Source: Micromonospora sp. 15K316
GTDB lineage: Bacteria > Actinomycetota > Actinomycetes > Mycobacteriales > Micromonosporaceae
Assembly (NCBI RefSeq): GCF_004348525.1
Contig: NZ_SMKG01000016.1
Coordinates: forward strand, 1-64,000
DNA: 64,000 nucleotides
Reading direction: 5' to 3'
Every line of letters starts with the position of its first letter. Position 1 is the first letter of the stretch. Below are positions 34,917 through 42,536 of this stretch, piece by piece. Made by a program: the position numbers and the translations under genes. A model generated the notes under the pieces. That model ran no database searches and was not told the origin of the DNA. It saw only the letters and a list, made by a program, of their open reading frames with translations.

Positions 34917-35174
34917 GTGGCCACCCGGGAGACGCCTGAACAAGTCGCGCGCACCCGGACGGTGACCGCCGAAGCAGTCCTCACCGACCGTGCCGACCTC
35001 CGCGGATACCCCCACCGACTGCTCTCCGTCGTGTCCCACCGCGGAATCGGCAGCGATCAGGTCACGCAAGCCCTGGCGGCCGCGGAGGTGCTCGAGTCGT
35101 TCGGCTGGGAACTCGTGACCGTCTCCGAGTTCGCCAGCAGCAGGATGGTCTACGCCGTGCTCCGACGCAGATGA
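34917..35174 (+). CDS. Small conserved-looking hypothetical protein (85 residues)
   Basis: GTG at 34917. MATRETPEQVARTRTVTAEAVLTDRADLRGYPHRLLSVVS, then GIGSDQVTQALAAAEVLESFGWELVTVSEFASSRMVYAVLRRR. The C-terminal 55 residues look like a compact alpha/beta fold. No family was recognised. Divergent from the lipoprotein gene across 65 bp. Confidence 0.6.
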   Translation: MATRETPEQVARTRTVTAEAVLTDRADLRGYPHRLLSVVSHRGIGSDQVTQALAAAEVLESFGWELVTVSEFASSRMVYAVLRRR

Positions 35175-35238
35175 CGAGGGCATGATCGGAGCGGAGCCCT
35201 GAGGGCCTTCGTCGGGGTCCGCCGGATGGGGCCGGCGA

Positions 35239-35337
35239 TCAGGCGGCGCGGAACATCCGGCGGCCGAGCGTGATGATGAGGCCCACCAGCACGCTGGCCA
35301 GCACCTCCACGGCGATCTTGACGAGGATTGCGCTCAT
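35239..35337 (-). CDS. Hydrophobic micropeptide (32 residues)
   Basis: ATG at 35337, TGA ending at 35239. The peptide has one membrane-spanning segment, VLASVLVGLIITL, flanked by Lys7 and a basic tail RRMFRAA. Codon use is normal and it occupies an otherwise empty intergenic region, but the upstream GAAAGTG is only a weak ribosome binding site. It may be a small membrane regulator or toxin-like peptide; no family was assigned. Confidence 0.5.
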   Translation of the reverse strand: MSAILVKIAVEVLASVLVGLIITLGRRMFRAA

Positions 35338-35536
35338 GTTGATTCACTTTCGGGTGGATTTGTAGCGGTCCAGCGAAAGCTAATCGCGGTCGACCAACAG
35401 CAGGTGTACGGCCGACGACAGTTGCCCGCCGCGCGGGTTCACACCGGCTTGCCGTCGCCTGCTCACCACGGGTCGGGTGTCCGGGCGCCCGGCGTGGGCG
35501 CTGGTCCGGTCGTACCGCGGACCGGGCCGCCGCGGG

Positions 35537-36364
35537 TCAAAGGGTGCGCTGATACTCCTCCCAGGTGCGCTTGGGGCTGACCACCGGACCGTCGTCCGAG
35601 CCCCGATTCGCCAGCCCGTTGCGGCCGAGGTAGTAGTCGCCGGCCTGGTTCCGGGCGCCGGTGGACTGGTCGGTGTCGGCGAGCGCGACGGCGTGGATGT
35701 GGTACCCCCAGTCGCCCTGCTCCGGCGTCCGCAGCCAGGCGGCGAAGCCCACCGTACGCAGCCGGCGCAGCACCTCCGTCCGGGTGGCCGAGGAGAGCCC
35801 GCTGACCGACAGGTCGAGCGCGCCTCCGCCGTCGTGGGTGCCAGCGGAGGCGTCCACACCCGCGTTGTACGAGCCCTGGGTGATGGTGAGCTGCCAGCCG
35901 AGCAGACGCTCGGCCTCGAAGAGCATCGCCCGAGTCCGAGTGTTGACCTGCACGCCACGCAGGCCCACCACACTGCCGGGCGAGAGCGCCTTGACCACGG
36001 CGTAGCGCTGCTCGCCGAGCAGCCGCAGCGACGTCACCCCGGGCAGGCCTGTCGCGTCGAGGCCCGTGTAGCCGAGCGACCGCTGGTACGCGGCGTACGC
36101 GGCGACGGTGCTGGTGCCGAAGTGCCCGTCGACATAGGTCGACGACAGCAACCCCTTGGCCTGAAGCGCGCGCTCCACCAGCAGCACGCTGTCCCTGGCC
36201 CCGTCGGTGAGGGCGGTGTCCGGCCGGCGGGGATCGATCTGCGCCGCCTTGATGAGCGCTTCCATGTCGACCTGCGGCAACGCGGCCGCGGCGGGGCGGG
36301 CCGCCGGTCCGGCAGCGACGACCGCCACACCGGCGGCGACGAGCAGGCGCCTTCTCGTAATCAC
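35537..36364 (-). CDS. Exported peptidoglycan-binding M15-like DD-peptidase
   Basis: 275 residues. GTG at 36364 is chosen because a GGAGGA site lies directly upstream; an extension to 36403 is unnecessary. A Tat-type signal starts VITRRRLLVAAGVAVVAAGPAA. A peptidoglycan-binding module occupies about 55-115 (VLLVERALQAKGLLSSTYVDGHFGTSTVAAYAAYQRSLG). The C-terminal M15-like domain has zinc-site motifs THDGGGALDLS (HxxxGxxxD) and WGYHIH. It probably cleaves or binds cell wall peptides outside the membrane. Confidence 0.85.
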   Translation of the reverse strand: MITRRRLLVAAGVAVVAAGPAARPAAAALPQVDMEALIKAAQIDPRRPDTALTDGARDSVLLVERALQAKGLLSSTYVDGHFGTSTVAAYAAYQRSLGYTGLDATGLPGVTSLRLLGEQRYAVVKALSPGSVVGLRGVQVNTRTRAMLFEAERLLGWQLTITQGSYNAGVDASAGTHDGGGALDLSVSGLSSATRTEVLRRLRTVGFAAWLRTPEQGDWGYHIHAVALADTDQSTGARNQAGDYYLGRNGLANRGSDDGPVVSPKRTWEEYQRTL

Positions 36365-36669
36365 GCGTCCTCCGTACGAATCTGGGTTCTGTTCGGCCAC
36401 CACTCACAGTCGCCGGAATCGACCAACCCAGCACCATCCACCCGCACATGTCGACAACCTTCGAACTGCCCACCCATCGTGACAGCAACCTTCATCGATG
36501 GGAAGCCCGACGATGGCCGCCCGTACTCCCCCGTCGGCCGGGCGCGCGTTACCGTCGGCAGGTGGCGTTGCTGATCGTGGTGGCGGCTGCCGAATCCGGG
36601 ACGCTCACACTCCACCCACCCGGGCGGCTCCCGGACCAACCCGGCACAGACAGGAAACCAGGTGCAACG

Positions 36670-37620
36670 GTGACCGACACTGTCCTTCAGCTGCTACGCG
36701 ACCGCAAGCAACAGGCAAGCCTCCCCGGCCGACGCAGCGACGACGCGCGCCTGGTCCTCCTGATCGAGGGCGGCAGCTCGCGCGGCGCCTACTCCAGCGG
36801 CATGACCATCGCCATCGAACAACTCGGACTCCTACCGCTGTTCGACGCCGTCTACGGCAGCTCCGCGGGAGCGCTGAACGCCGCCTGGCTGCTCTGCGGC
36901 CGCGCCGAGAGCAGCCAGCACGCCTGGTGGGACCCGATCATCATGCGGACGACCATCAACCCGACCCGCGCTCTGCGCCGCCAACCGATCGTGGACACCC
37001 GCTTCCTCATCCACACCGTCTACACCGAGATCCTGCCGCTGGGCTTCCAGGAGGTACTCGACAGCCCGATCGAGTTCCACCCGATCGCCACGGACGCGCT
37101 CACCGGCCAGCCCGTCGACCTGCACGGGCAGATCCACGACCGAGCCGGCTTGCAGGCCGCGCTCCGCGCGTCGACCGCGATGCCGCTCCTCGCCGGCGAA
37201 CCGATCGAGATCGACGGCCGGACGTTCGTCGACGCCGGGCTGAGTGAGGCGGTCCCGGTGCGAACGGCCCTCGCGCAGAAGGCCACCCACATCGTCGCGC
37301 TGCGCACCCGACGTACGGACGAGATCGCCTCGGCGCCGTCGCGCGCGGAACGCCTGCTGATGTCGCGGTGGTTCGCCCGACGCGCGCCGGGCGCCACCGA
37401 GACGTGGCTGCACCGCGAAGCCATGCGGGCGGAGGAAGAGCGGCTGCTGGCGTCGCACCCCGCGACCCTGCAGATCCGCCCGCCGCTGGGCAGCGCGAGG
37501 ATCGGCCGTACGGAGCGCCGCCCCCACCTGCTCCGCGGAGCTGTCGACACGGGCCGGCAGGCGGCGTGGAACGAACTGGCCCGCCTCGAAGACGCGGCCG
37601 TGAGCGTCTCCCCGAGGTGA
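36670..37620 (+). CDS. Patatin-like phospholipase
   Basis: 316 residues, GTG at 36670. The oxyanion loop is EGGSSRGAYSSG, the nucleophile elbow GSSAGAL (Ser near residue 63) and the catalytic Asp lies in FVDAGLSEAVPV near 187, giving the Ser-Asp dyad of patatins. The oxyanion motif has Ser-Ser in place of the usual Gly-Gly-x-R-Gly spacing but keeps Arg and Gly. It is probably a cytoplasmic or membrane-associated acyl-lipid hydrolase. Confidence 0.9.
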   Translation: MTDTVLQLLRDRKQQASLPGRRSDDARLVLLIEGGSSRGAYSSGMTIAIEQLGLLPLFDAVYGSSAGALNAAWLLCGRAESSQHAWWDPIIMRTTINPTRALRRQPIVDTRFLIHTVYTEILPLGFQEVLDSPIEFHPIATDALTGQPVDLHGQIHDRAGLQAALRASTAMPLLAGEPIEIDGRTFVDAGLSEAVPVRTALAQKATHIVALRTRRTDEIASAPSRAERLLMSRWFARRAPGATETWLHREAMRAEEERLLASHPATLQIRPPLGSARIGRTERRPHLLRGAVDTGRQAAWNELARLEDAAVSVSPR

Positions 37621-37644
37621 CCCGGCGGGCGCAGGGTCGGCGAC

Positions 37645-38847
37645 TCAACTCTGCTCCTTGACCGTCATCGAATCGCTTCGGCCGACGCGGGGCGCGATGA
37701 ATCGCCGGAACGGCAGGGCGACAAGCAGCGCCACCGCGACCAGGAAGCCGCTGGCCCACACCGGGCCGAGGTCACCAGCACCGGTCCCGAGGGTCGCCGC
37801 CGCGACGACGGGGCCACCGGCAGCACCGACGTTGAGCGCCGCGGTCGCATACGAACCTCCCATGGTCGGAGCGTGCGCTGCCGCATAAAGCACCCTGGCG
37901 ATCAGGGTGCTGCCCAACGCGAACGAGAGCGTGCCCTGCACGAACGCGAGGAGCAGAAGCGCCACCGGCTGAGCAGCAAGACCCGCCAACGCCACCCATC
38001 CGAGCAACAGCAACGGGCCACCCGCTCCGATCACGACGCCGGGATGCTGGTCGGCGAGCCGCCCCCCGAGATTGACGCCCGCGAAGGAGCCGACACCGAA
38101 GAGCACCAGCACGACCGGGACCCACAGCTCACCCAGATCGGCGGTGCCGGTGACGAGCGGAGCGAGGAAGGTGAACGTGGCGAAAGTGGCGGCGTTCACG
38201 AGAGCAGCGAGCAACATGACCAGAACCAGCTTGGGCATTGCGAGTTGGGCGATCTCACCACGAAGAGACAGCCCGGCCAGAGCGCCCCGAGGGGCCGTTC
38301 CGGCACGCGCCGGTATGCCTCTCACCACGCCGTAGGCAGCGGGAACCGACAGCAACGCGATCGCCCAGAAGGCTGCCCGCCAGCCGAGCACCGCGCCGAG
38401 CACCGCACCGCCGGGAACCCCGGCGACAGTGGCCATCGTCGTACCCGAGAGCAGCACCGCCAGCGCGCGACCCTTTTGATCAGGTGCCACGAGCGTGACC
38501 GCCGTGCTCAGCGCCACAGCCAGGAAGCCCGAGTTGGCCAGGGCTGCGACCATCCGGGTGATCATCAGAACCGGGAAACTCGTGGTGAGAGCGCCCACGA
38601 CGTGGGCCACGGCGAAAACCAGCAGGAAGCCCAGCAGGCTCGTCCGGGCGGGCCACCGGCGGGCAAGCGCGGCCATCAGCGGCGCGCCGACGATCATCCC
38701 GGCGGCGAACGCCGAGGTCAGAAGCCCGGCGTTCCCGACCGACACATCAAGGCTTTGGGCGATGTCCGGCACCAGGCCGGCCAGCATGAATTCCGAGGTG
38801 CCCATCGCGAAGACAGCTACGGCGAGCAGATAGAGCGGCAGAGGCAT
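37645..38847 (-). CDS. Cmx/CmrA-like MFS efflux transporter
   Basis: 400 residues, ATG at 38847 behind GGAGATCCTG. The N terminus MPLPLYLLAVAVFAMGTSEFMLAGLVPDIA and the loops LMAALARRWPARTSLLGFLL and LVAPDQKGRALAVLLSGTTMATVAGVPGG closely follow chloramphenicol exporters of the Cmx/CmrA group, with 12 membrane helices. Drug specificity is inferred from resemblance only. It is convergent with the patatin gene (24 bp between stops). Confidence 0.85.
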   Translation of the reverse strand: MPLPLYLLAVAVFAMGTSEFMLAGLVPDIAQSLDVSVGNAGLLTSAFAAGMIVGAPLMAALARRWPARTSLLGFLLVFAVAHVVGALTTSFPVLMITRMVAALANSGFLAVALSTAVTLVAPDQKGRALAVLLSGTTMATVAGVPGGAVLGAVLGWRAAFWAIALLSVPAAYGVVRGIPARAGTAPRGALAGLSLRGEIAQLAMPKLVLVMLLAALVNAATFATFTFLAPLVTGTADLGELWVPVVLVLFGVGSFAGVNLGGRLADQHPGVVIGAGGPLLLLGWVALAGLAAQPVALLLLAFVQGTLSFALGSTLIARVLYAAAHAPTMGGSYATAALNVGAAGGPVVAAATLGTGAGDLGPVWASGFLVAVALLVALPFRRFIAPRVGRSDSMTVKEQS

Positions 38848-39128
38848 CAGGATCTCCGAGGTGAGAGAGAACGAGGAGACGTCTCGTCACCGCGGCCAGC
38901 CCTACGGGCGCACGCAGGATCCCGGCCAGCACCAACTGGCAGGGTGCGGGCTGAGAACTTAGTGGTTCAGGGGGCTGACGGCGTGACCGAAAGCCCCCAC
39001 CCTGGATGCCTCAGGGCTCGACATGCCGCCAACACTACTCTGAACCGCCGGTCATCGCGCATCCCCGCACGGGCTGGTGACGCCACGTTGCGGCGTCGGC
39101 CCCAAGGAGACCGACGCCGCAACGGACG

Positions 39129-40667
39129 TCAGAACGGCCACTGGTCGCGGGACCCGGCCTCGATGAGCGGAATCATCGCGAACGCCGCGTCGGAGAGACC
39201 GCCGAACGTGTGCCGGTTCCCGATTGTCGGGGTGTGCCCCACCCGGTAACCGGCCAGGTTCCACGTGTACACCGGCACCTCCGTGGGCACCGCGGCCGCC
39301 ACATCCTCCGAGCGGTGCCAGTGCGCCTGCTCGTCGGTGAGGATCACCACGCGGTCGTGCCGGCCGTAGTGCGCCCGCACCGCCTTCTCGGTCTCGGTCC
39401 CGCCCCCGTAGAAGTAGCCACCGTCCTTGAACCGGCGCACCGCCGCCAGCACCGACTCCCCCGCCACCGACGGGAACACCCGGCTGGCGTTGGAGAAGGA
39501 GACCACCGTCGCGTCGTGCGCCCGGGCGGCCAGCGCGAGGCCGAACACCGTGGCCGCGTCCCAGCAACGCAGCGTGCCGTCCTTGCTGAACGCGCTGGTC
39601 ATCGACCCCGACGTGTCGATCAGGATCAGGGTCCGCGCGTCCAGGGCGGGCACGTTCGCCAGCGCCTGCTGCAACGCCTTCTCCAGCGGGTACGCCCACC
39701 GCAGGCTCGGCGCCGCGTTGTACGCCGACAGGAAGCGCATCGGGAGCACCCGCGACCGCGCCACCTCACCCGGGTCGGCCAGCTTCGCCGCGACCGCCTC
39801 GGCGACGGCGTCGCCGACCCCGGCCTGGTCGAAGTTACGCAGATTGCGCAGCAACGCCAGGTAGCCCATGGTCGGGATGATCGCCTCCCACGCGGCGGCG
39901 TCCATCGCGGTCTGCCGCCAGCCGGCGAGCGCCTCCCACGTCATCCCGGCCGCCCCGAGCACCGCCGGGTCGATGACCTCCCGGCGCTGCTCGACCGGCA
40001 AACCCATCAGCTCGGCCCGGCCGGCCAGCACCGTCAACGACGCCGGAATCGGGTTGTCGCGCTTGTGGCGCCGGTCCAGGGCATGCCGGAACAGGTCTCC
40101 CTGCCGCTCGTCCTTGGCCGTCGGGTGGGTCAGATCGATGACGTCACCGAACCGCACCGCGCTGCTCTCGGAGTCGTACTTGAGCAGGCTGCGCTCGTGA
40201 TACAGCCGCACGGCGGCGTCGGCGATGCCTCGCTTCACCGGCTTCGGCAGCGCCCGGCCGTAACGGCCCAGCCAGTACGCGAGCGCCTCCCCCGGCTCGT
40301 CGGCGCGCTGCAACGCCGCGTCCACGATCGCCCGGGATCCCGGCACGCCCGCCGCGACCTGCGCGCGGGCGCCCTCCACGGCCGCCACCACCGCCGCCGA
40401 ACGCAGCATCGCGCCGGTACGCAGCCACGGCACGAACCGGGCGAACCACTCGGGATCGGCGATTGCGACAGCGGCGATCAACTCGCGGAATCGGGCGTCC
40501 CGGCCGGCGGCGCCCTCGTAGAAGGTGTCCTCACCGACCATGTTCGACACACCCAGCAGGAAGAGCTCGGCGCGCGGCTCGCGGGTGAAACCGGGCGCGC
40601 CCTCGGCGGTCACGATCCCGTCGGTCTCGTGCCGGGTCGAGCGCGGCTTGACGTTGAACTTGGCCAT
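39129..40667 (-). CDS. rsr: TROVE/vWA domain protein, bacterial Ro60 (Rsr)
   Basis: 512 residues, ATG at 40667 behind GGGGGA. The TROVE domain covers about 15-340 (VSNMVGEDTFYEGAAGRDARFRELIAAVAI, LRTGAMLRSAAVVAAVEGARA, KRGIADAAVRLYHERSLLKYDSES), the alpha-helical ring that binds Y RNA and single-stranded RNA ends. The von Willebrand A domain (about 345-512) has an intact MIDAS motif DTSGSM near residue 350 and LTDEQAHW. Ro60 proteins act in RNA quality control and, in bacteria, with exonucleases. Four Y-RNA-like units lie directly upstream on the same strand, so protein and RNA partners are co-encoded. A 6-bp hairpin (40681-40695) separates the last unit from the start codon. Confidence 0.93.
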   Translation of the reverse strand: MAKFNVKPRSTRHETDGIVTAEGAPGFTREPRAELFLLGVSNMVGEDTFYEGAAGRDARFRELIAAVAIADPEWFARFVPWLRTGAMLRSAAVVAAVEGARAQVAAGVPGSRAIVDAALQRADEPGEALAYWLGRYGRALPKPVKRGIADAAVRLYHERSLLKYDSESSAVRFGDVIDLTHPTAKDERQGDLFRHALDRRHKRDNPIPASLTVLAGRAELMGLPVEQRREVIDPAVLGAAGMTWEALAGWRQTAMDAAAWEAIIPTMGYLALLRNLRNFDQAGVGDAVAEAVAAKLADPGEVARSRVLPMRFLSAYNAAPSLRWAYPLEKALQQALANVPALDARTLILIDTSGSMTSAFSKDGTLRCWDAATVFGLALAARAHDATVVSFSNASRVFPSVAGESVLAAVRRFKDGGYFYGGGTETEKAVRAHYGRHDRVVILTDEQAHWHRSEDVAAAVPTEVPVYTWNLAGYRVGHTPTIGNRHTFGGLSDAAFAMIPLIEAGSRDQWPF

Positions 40668-40716
40668 CAGGTCCCCCATGCCCGTCGAGGACGGGAAGAC
40701 GCCACCCCAGCGCATA

Positions 40717-40850
40717 CCCGAGACCAGAAGTCGGCGACGGACTAATCCGCTGCTCTGTCCGGTCGAGCTATCAGCCCGAAGGCCTCGGGGGACTCGAACC
40801 CCCAACCCGCGGATCCCTGAAGTAACCGTTGCCTGCGCACCCGGTATGCG
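40717..40850 (-). ncRNA. Y RNA-like unit A with permuted tRNA-like module (YrlA-type)
   Basis: Read on the minus strand from 40850: a 5' hairpin (CGCAT...GTGCG), the strand AGGCAACGGTTACT, a stem GGATCCGC, a T arm GGGGGTTCGAGTCCCCC (40803-40787), an acceptor-like hairpin closed by a TTCG tetraloop (40780-40777), a D arm AGCTCGACCGGACAGAGC (40769-40752), GCGGAT closing the stem, then CCGTCGCCGACTTCTGG (40740-40724), which pairs with the 5' strand. T arm before D arm means the tRNA is circularly permuted, as in bacterial YrlA RNAs that bind Ro60. It lies 50 bp upstream of rsr. Confidence 0.78.
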
Positions 40851-40864
40851 GTGTGGTGGCGCCT

Positions 40865-40956
40865 CCCGAGATCAGAAGTCGGCGACGGACGAGCTCTTCA
40901 CCGAGGCCGTGCGGCCCCTCCAAGATGTAACCGTCACCTTCGCACCGGGAAGTGCG
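40865..40956 (-). ncRNA. Minimal Y RNA-like unit B without tRNA-like module
   Basis: About 92 nt. It has the same 5' hairpin (CGCAC-TTCCC/CGGTGCG type), the strand GGTGACGGTTACATC and the conserved 3' strand CCGTCGCCGACTTCTGATCTCGGG as the other units, but in place of the T arm/D arm there is only a short hairpin, GGGGCCGCACGGCCTC. It keeps the predicted Ro-binding helix and drops the tRNA mimic. It has its own promoter-like sequence and sits 15 bp before unit A. Confidence 0.62.
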
Positions 40957-40962
40957 TGCGTG

Positions 40963-40992
40963 ACGCTAGCCGCGGCATCGGTGACCGGGCAA
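40963..40992 (-). promoter_or_regulatory. Promoter-like sequence upstream of Y RNA unit B
   Basis: On the minus strand, TTGCCC (40992-40987), an 18-base spacer, and TAGCGT (40968-40963), placing a start about 7 bases on, at the beginning of unit B's 5' hairpin. The same arrangement precedes unit D. Confidence 0.5.
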
Positions 40993-41037
40993 CAGAGTTT
41001 GCGGTCCGGCGATCGTGGACAGAGAACACGCCGCAGG

Positions 41038-41169
41038 CCCGAGATCGGAAGTCGGCGACGGAAGGTCCTATCGCTCTGCCATCTGAGCTACCAGCCCGAC
41101 AGGCTGGAGGGGACTCGAACCCCCGACCCATAGATGAGAAGTATCCGTCGTCTGCGCACCGGGCATGCG
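41038..41169 (-). ncRNA. Y RNA-like unit C with permuted tRNA-like module
   Basis: The best tRNA mimic of the set. From 41169 on the minus strand: 5' hairpin CGCAT-GCCCG-GTGCG, the strand AGACGACGGATACTTCT, a T arm GGGGTTCGAGTCCCC (41123-41109), a hairpin CCAGCC-TGTC-GGGCTGG equivalent to a closed acceptor stem, a near-canonical D arm AGCTCAGATGGCAGAGC (41089-41073), and the conserved 3' strand CCGTCGCCGACTTCCGATCTCGGG. No anticodon arm exists at the expected place; instead the Ro-binding stem is inserted. Confidence 0.78.
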
Positions 41170-41183
41170 GCGTGAACGCGCCT

Positions 41184-41334
41184 CCCGAGACCAGAGTCGG
41201 CGACGGCGACCGGCCCTCGCGGGCCAAGGTGACCTGGGCCGCTGGTCGACACCGCCAGAGGCGGCGGCGGGATTCGAACCCGCGTCTCCCCGTTTTGAGC
41301 GGAAGGAGCCGTTGCCTGCGCACCGGGAGGTGCG
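41184..41334 (-). ncRNA. Y RNA-like unit D with divergent tRNA-like module
   Basis: First transcribed unit. 5' hairpin CGCACC-TCCC-GGTGCG (41334-41319, perfect 6 bp), the strand AGGCAACGGCTCCTTC, T arm GCGGGTTCGAATCCCGC (41283-41267), an acceptor-like hairpin CGCCGCC-TCT-GGCGGTG, a divergent D-arm region with extra GC-rich stems (GGCCCGCGAGGGCC), and the conserved 3' strand CCGTCGCCGACTCTGGTCTCGGG. It lies 15 bp before unit C. Confidence 0.72.
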
Positions 41335-41342
41335 AAACGCAC

Positions 41343-41370
41343 ACTATGGGGCCGCGTTGCGCATCGGCAA
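41343..41370 (-). promoter_or_regulatory. Promoter-like sequence upstream of Y RNA unit D
   Basis: On the minus strand, TTGCCG (41370-41365), a 16-base spacer and CATAGT (41348-41343). The predicted start at about 41336 coincides with the first base of the unit D 5' hairpin, consistent with transcription starting exactly at the RNA. Confidence 0.55.
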
Positions 41371-41454
41371 CCGGATTCCGTGCGCCGGCCGCGGCCGGCA
41401 CGTCGCGCTCGCCTGTCGTTGGGTGGTGATCGCCGCGTGCAGCACACTGACGCG

Positions 41455-42042
41455 ATGAACGGTCCGGCTTCCTTCCTCGCCGATCCGCCGCAGAGCCCGG
41501 CGGTGACCGCCGCCTACGAGGCCGACGTCGCCTCAGACGGGTACGTCAACACCCTCACCCGGGCCTGGAGCTGGCGTCCGGACGTGCTGGCGTCCTTCCA
41601 GGACCTGCGTGGCGATCTCCTGGCCGAATCCGGCCTGTCGGCCCGGGAGGTCGCCGTCATGGTCGCCGCCACCGCCGCTGCCCGTGGCGACGCATACTGT
41701 GCGCTCGCGTGGGGATCACGGCTGGCCGAACTCAGCGACGAGGTGACCGCCGCGAGGGTGCTACGCGGCGTCGACAGCGACCTCTCCGATCGGGAGGCCG
41801 CGCTGGCCGGCTGGTCTCGGCAGGTCGTCCGGGATCCGAATGCCACGACCGAGGCCGACCTCGACCGCTTGCGCGACTCGGGCCTCGACGACCAGGAGAT
41901 CTTCGAGGCGACGACCTGGATCGCGTTCCGGCTGGCGTTCTCCACCATCGACGACGCGCTGGGAGCTCGGCCCGACACGCAGCTCGCCGAGAGGGCGCCC
42001 CGGCTCGTCCGCGAAGCCGTCACCTACGGCCGACCGGTGTGA
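41455..42042 (+). CDS. AhpD-like / carboxymuconolactone decarboxylase family protein
   Basis: 195 residues from ATG 41455; GTG 41437 in frame adds six. ARAWSWRPDVLASFQDLRGDLLAESGLSAREVAVMVAATAAARGDAYCALAWGSRL matches the AhpD-like helical fold, in which an AxxCxxC-H peroxidase motif is usual; here only one Cys (YCALAWG) remains, so canonical alkylhydroperoxidase activity is doubtful. It diverges from the Y RNA array. Confidence 0.8.
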   Translation: MNGPASFLADPPQSPAVTAAYEADVASDGYVNTLTRAWSWRPDVLASFQDLRGDLLAESGLSAREVAVMVAATAAARGDAYCALAWGSRLAELSDEVTAARVLRGVDSDLSDREAALAGWSRQVVRDPNATTEADLDRLRDSGLDDQEIFEATTWIAFRLAFSTIDDALGARPDTQLAERAPRLVREAVTYGRPV

Positions 42043-42082
42043 CCGCCGGTCGTCCGAACCCGTTCAGGATGGCGTGCGAGCG

Positions 42083-42466
42083 TCAGGAACTTGTCGCGGC
42101 GCGGTCGGAGTCGCTGCGGAGTACGCAGAACTCGTTGCCCTCGGGGTCGGCGAGGACCGCCCAGCCGGAGCCGTCAGGATTCCGGTGATCGGCGACGAAG
42201 GTGGCACCGAAGCCCAGCAGCCGTTCCACCTCCTGATCTCGCGAGGTCTCCGGACGCAGACACAGATGGATACGGTTTTTGATCGTCTTCGGCTCGGGCA
42301 CCTGGTTGAAATAGAGCACCGGACCCTCCGCCAGCTGCACCTGAGTCTCCCGATCGCCCGGCCTGGATTCCGGATCCAGCGGACGGCCGGTCACCCGGCT
42401 CCAGAACCGGGCCAACTCGTAGGCGTCCGCACAGTCGATCGCCACGTTCTGCACCACCGAAACCAT
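42083..42466 (-). CDS. VOC (glyoxalase/bleomycin resistance-like) family protein
   Basis: 127 residues, ATG at 42466 behind GGAGG. MVSVVQNVAIDCADAYELARFWSRVTGRPLD, KNRIHLCLRPET and GWAVLADPEGNEFCVLRS are the classic pattern of single-domain VOC proteins, with a metal-site His (RIHL) and Glu (GNEF). The substrate is unknown. It is followed 30+ bp further by unrelated genes. Confidence 0.88.
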   Translation of the reverse strand: MVSVVQNVAIDCADAYELARFWSRVTGRPLDPESRPGDRETQVQLAEGPVLYFNQVPEPKTIKNRIHLCLRPETSRDQEVERLLGFGATFVADHRNPDGSGWAVLADPEGNEFCVLRSDSDRAATSS

Positions 42467-42536
42467 GCGCGCAAGCCTCCCTGACTTCCGCTCCAGACGC
42501 CACCGGCCAGCCACCCATCTGGAGCGCGCGGCACCG

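Noticed and set aside
40752-41283. Degenerate or decayed tRNA genes
   Set aside because: T-arm sequences precede D-arm sequences in the transcribed direction and there is no anticodon arm; the repeated flanking strands and adjacent rsr gene fit permuted tRNA-like modules of Y RNAs better.
40717-41334. CRISPR-like or simple tandem repeats
   Set aside because: The repeated segments are 90-150 bp, non-identical, and explained by conserved RNA helices; no cas genes or regular spacers are present.
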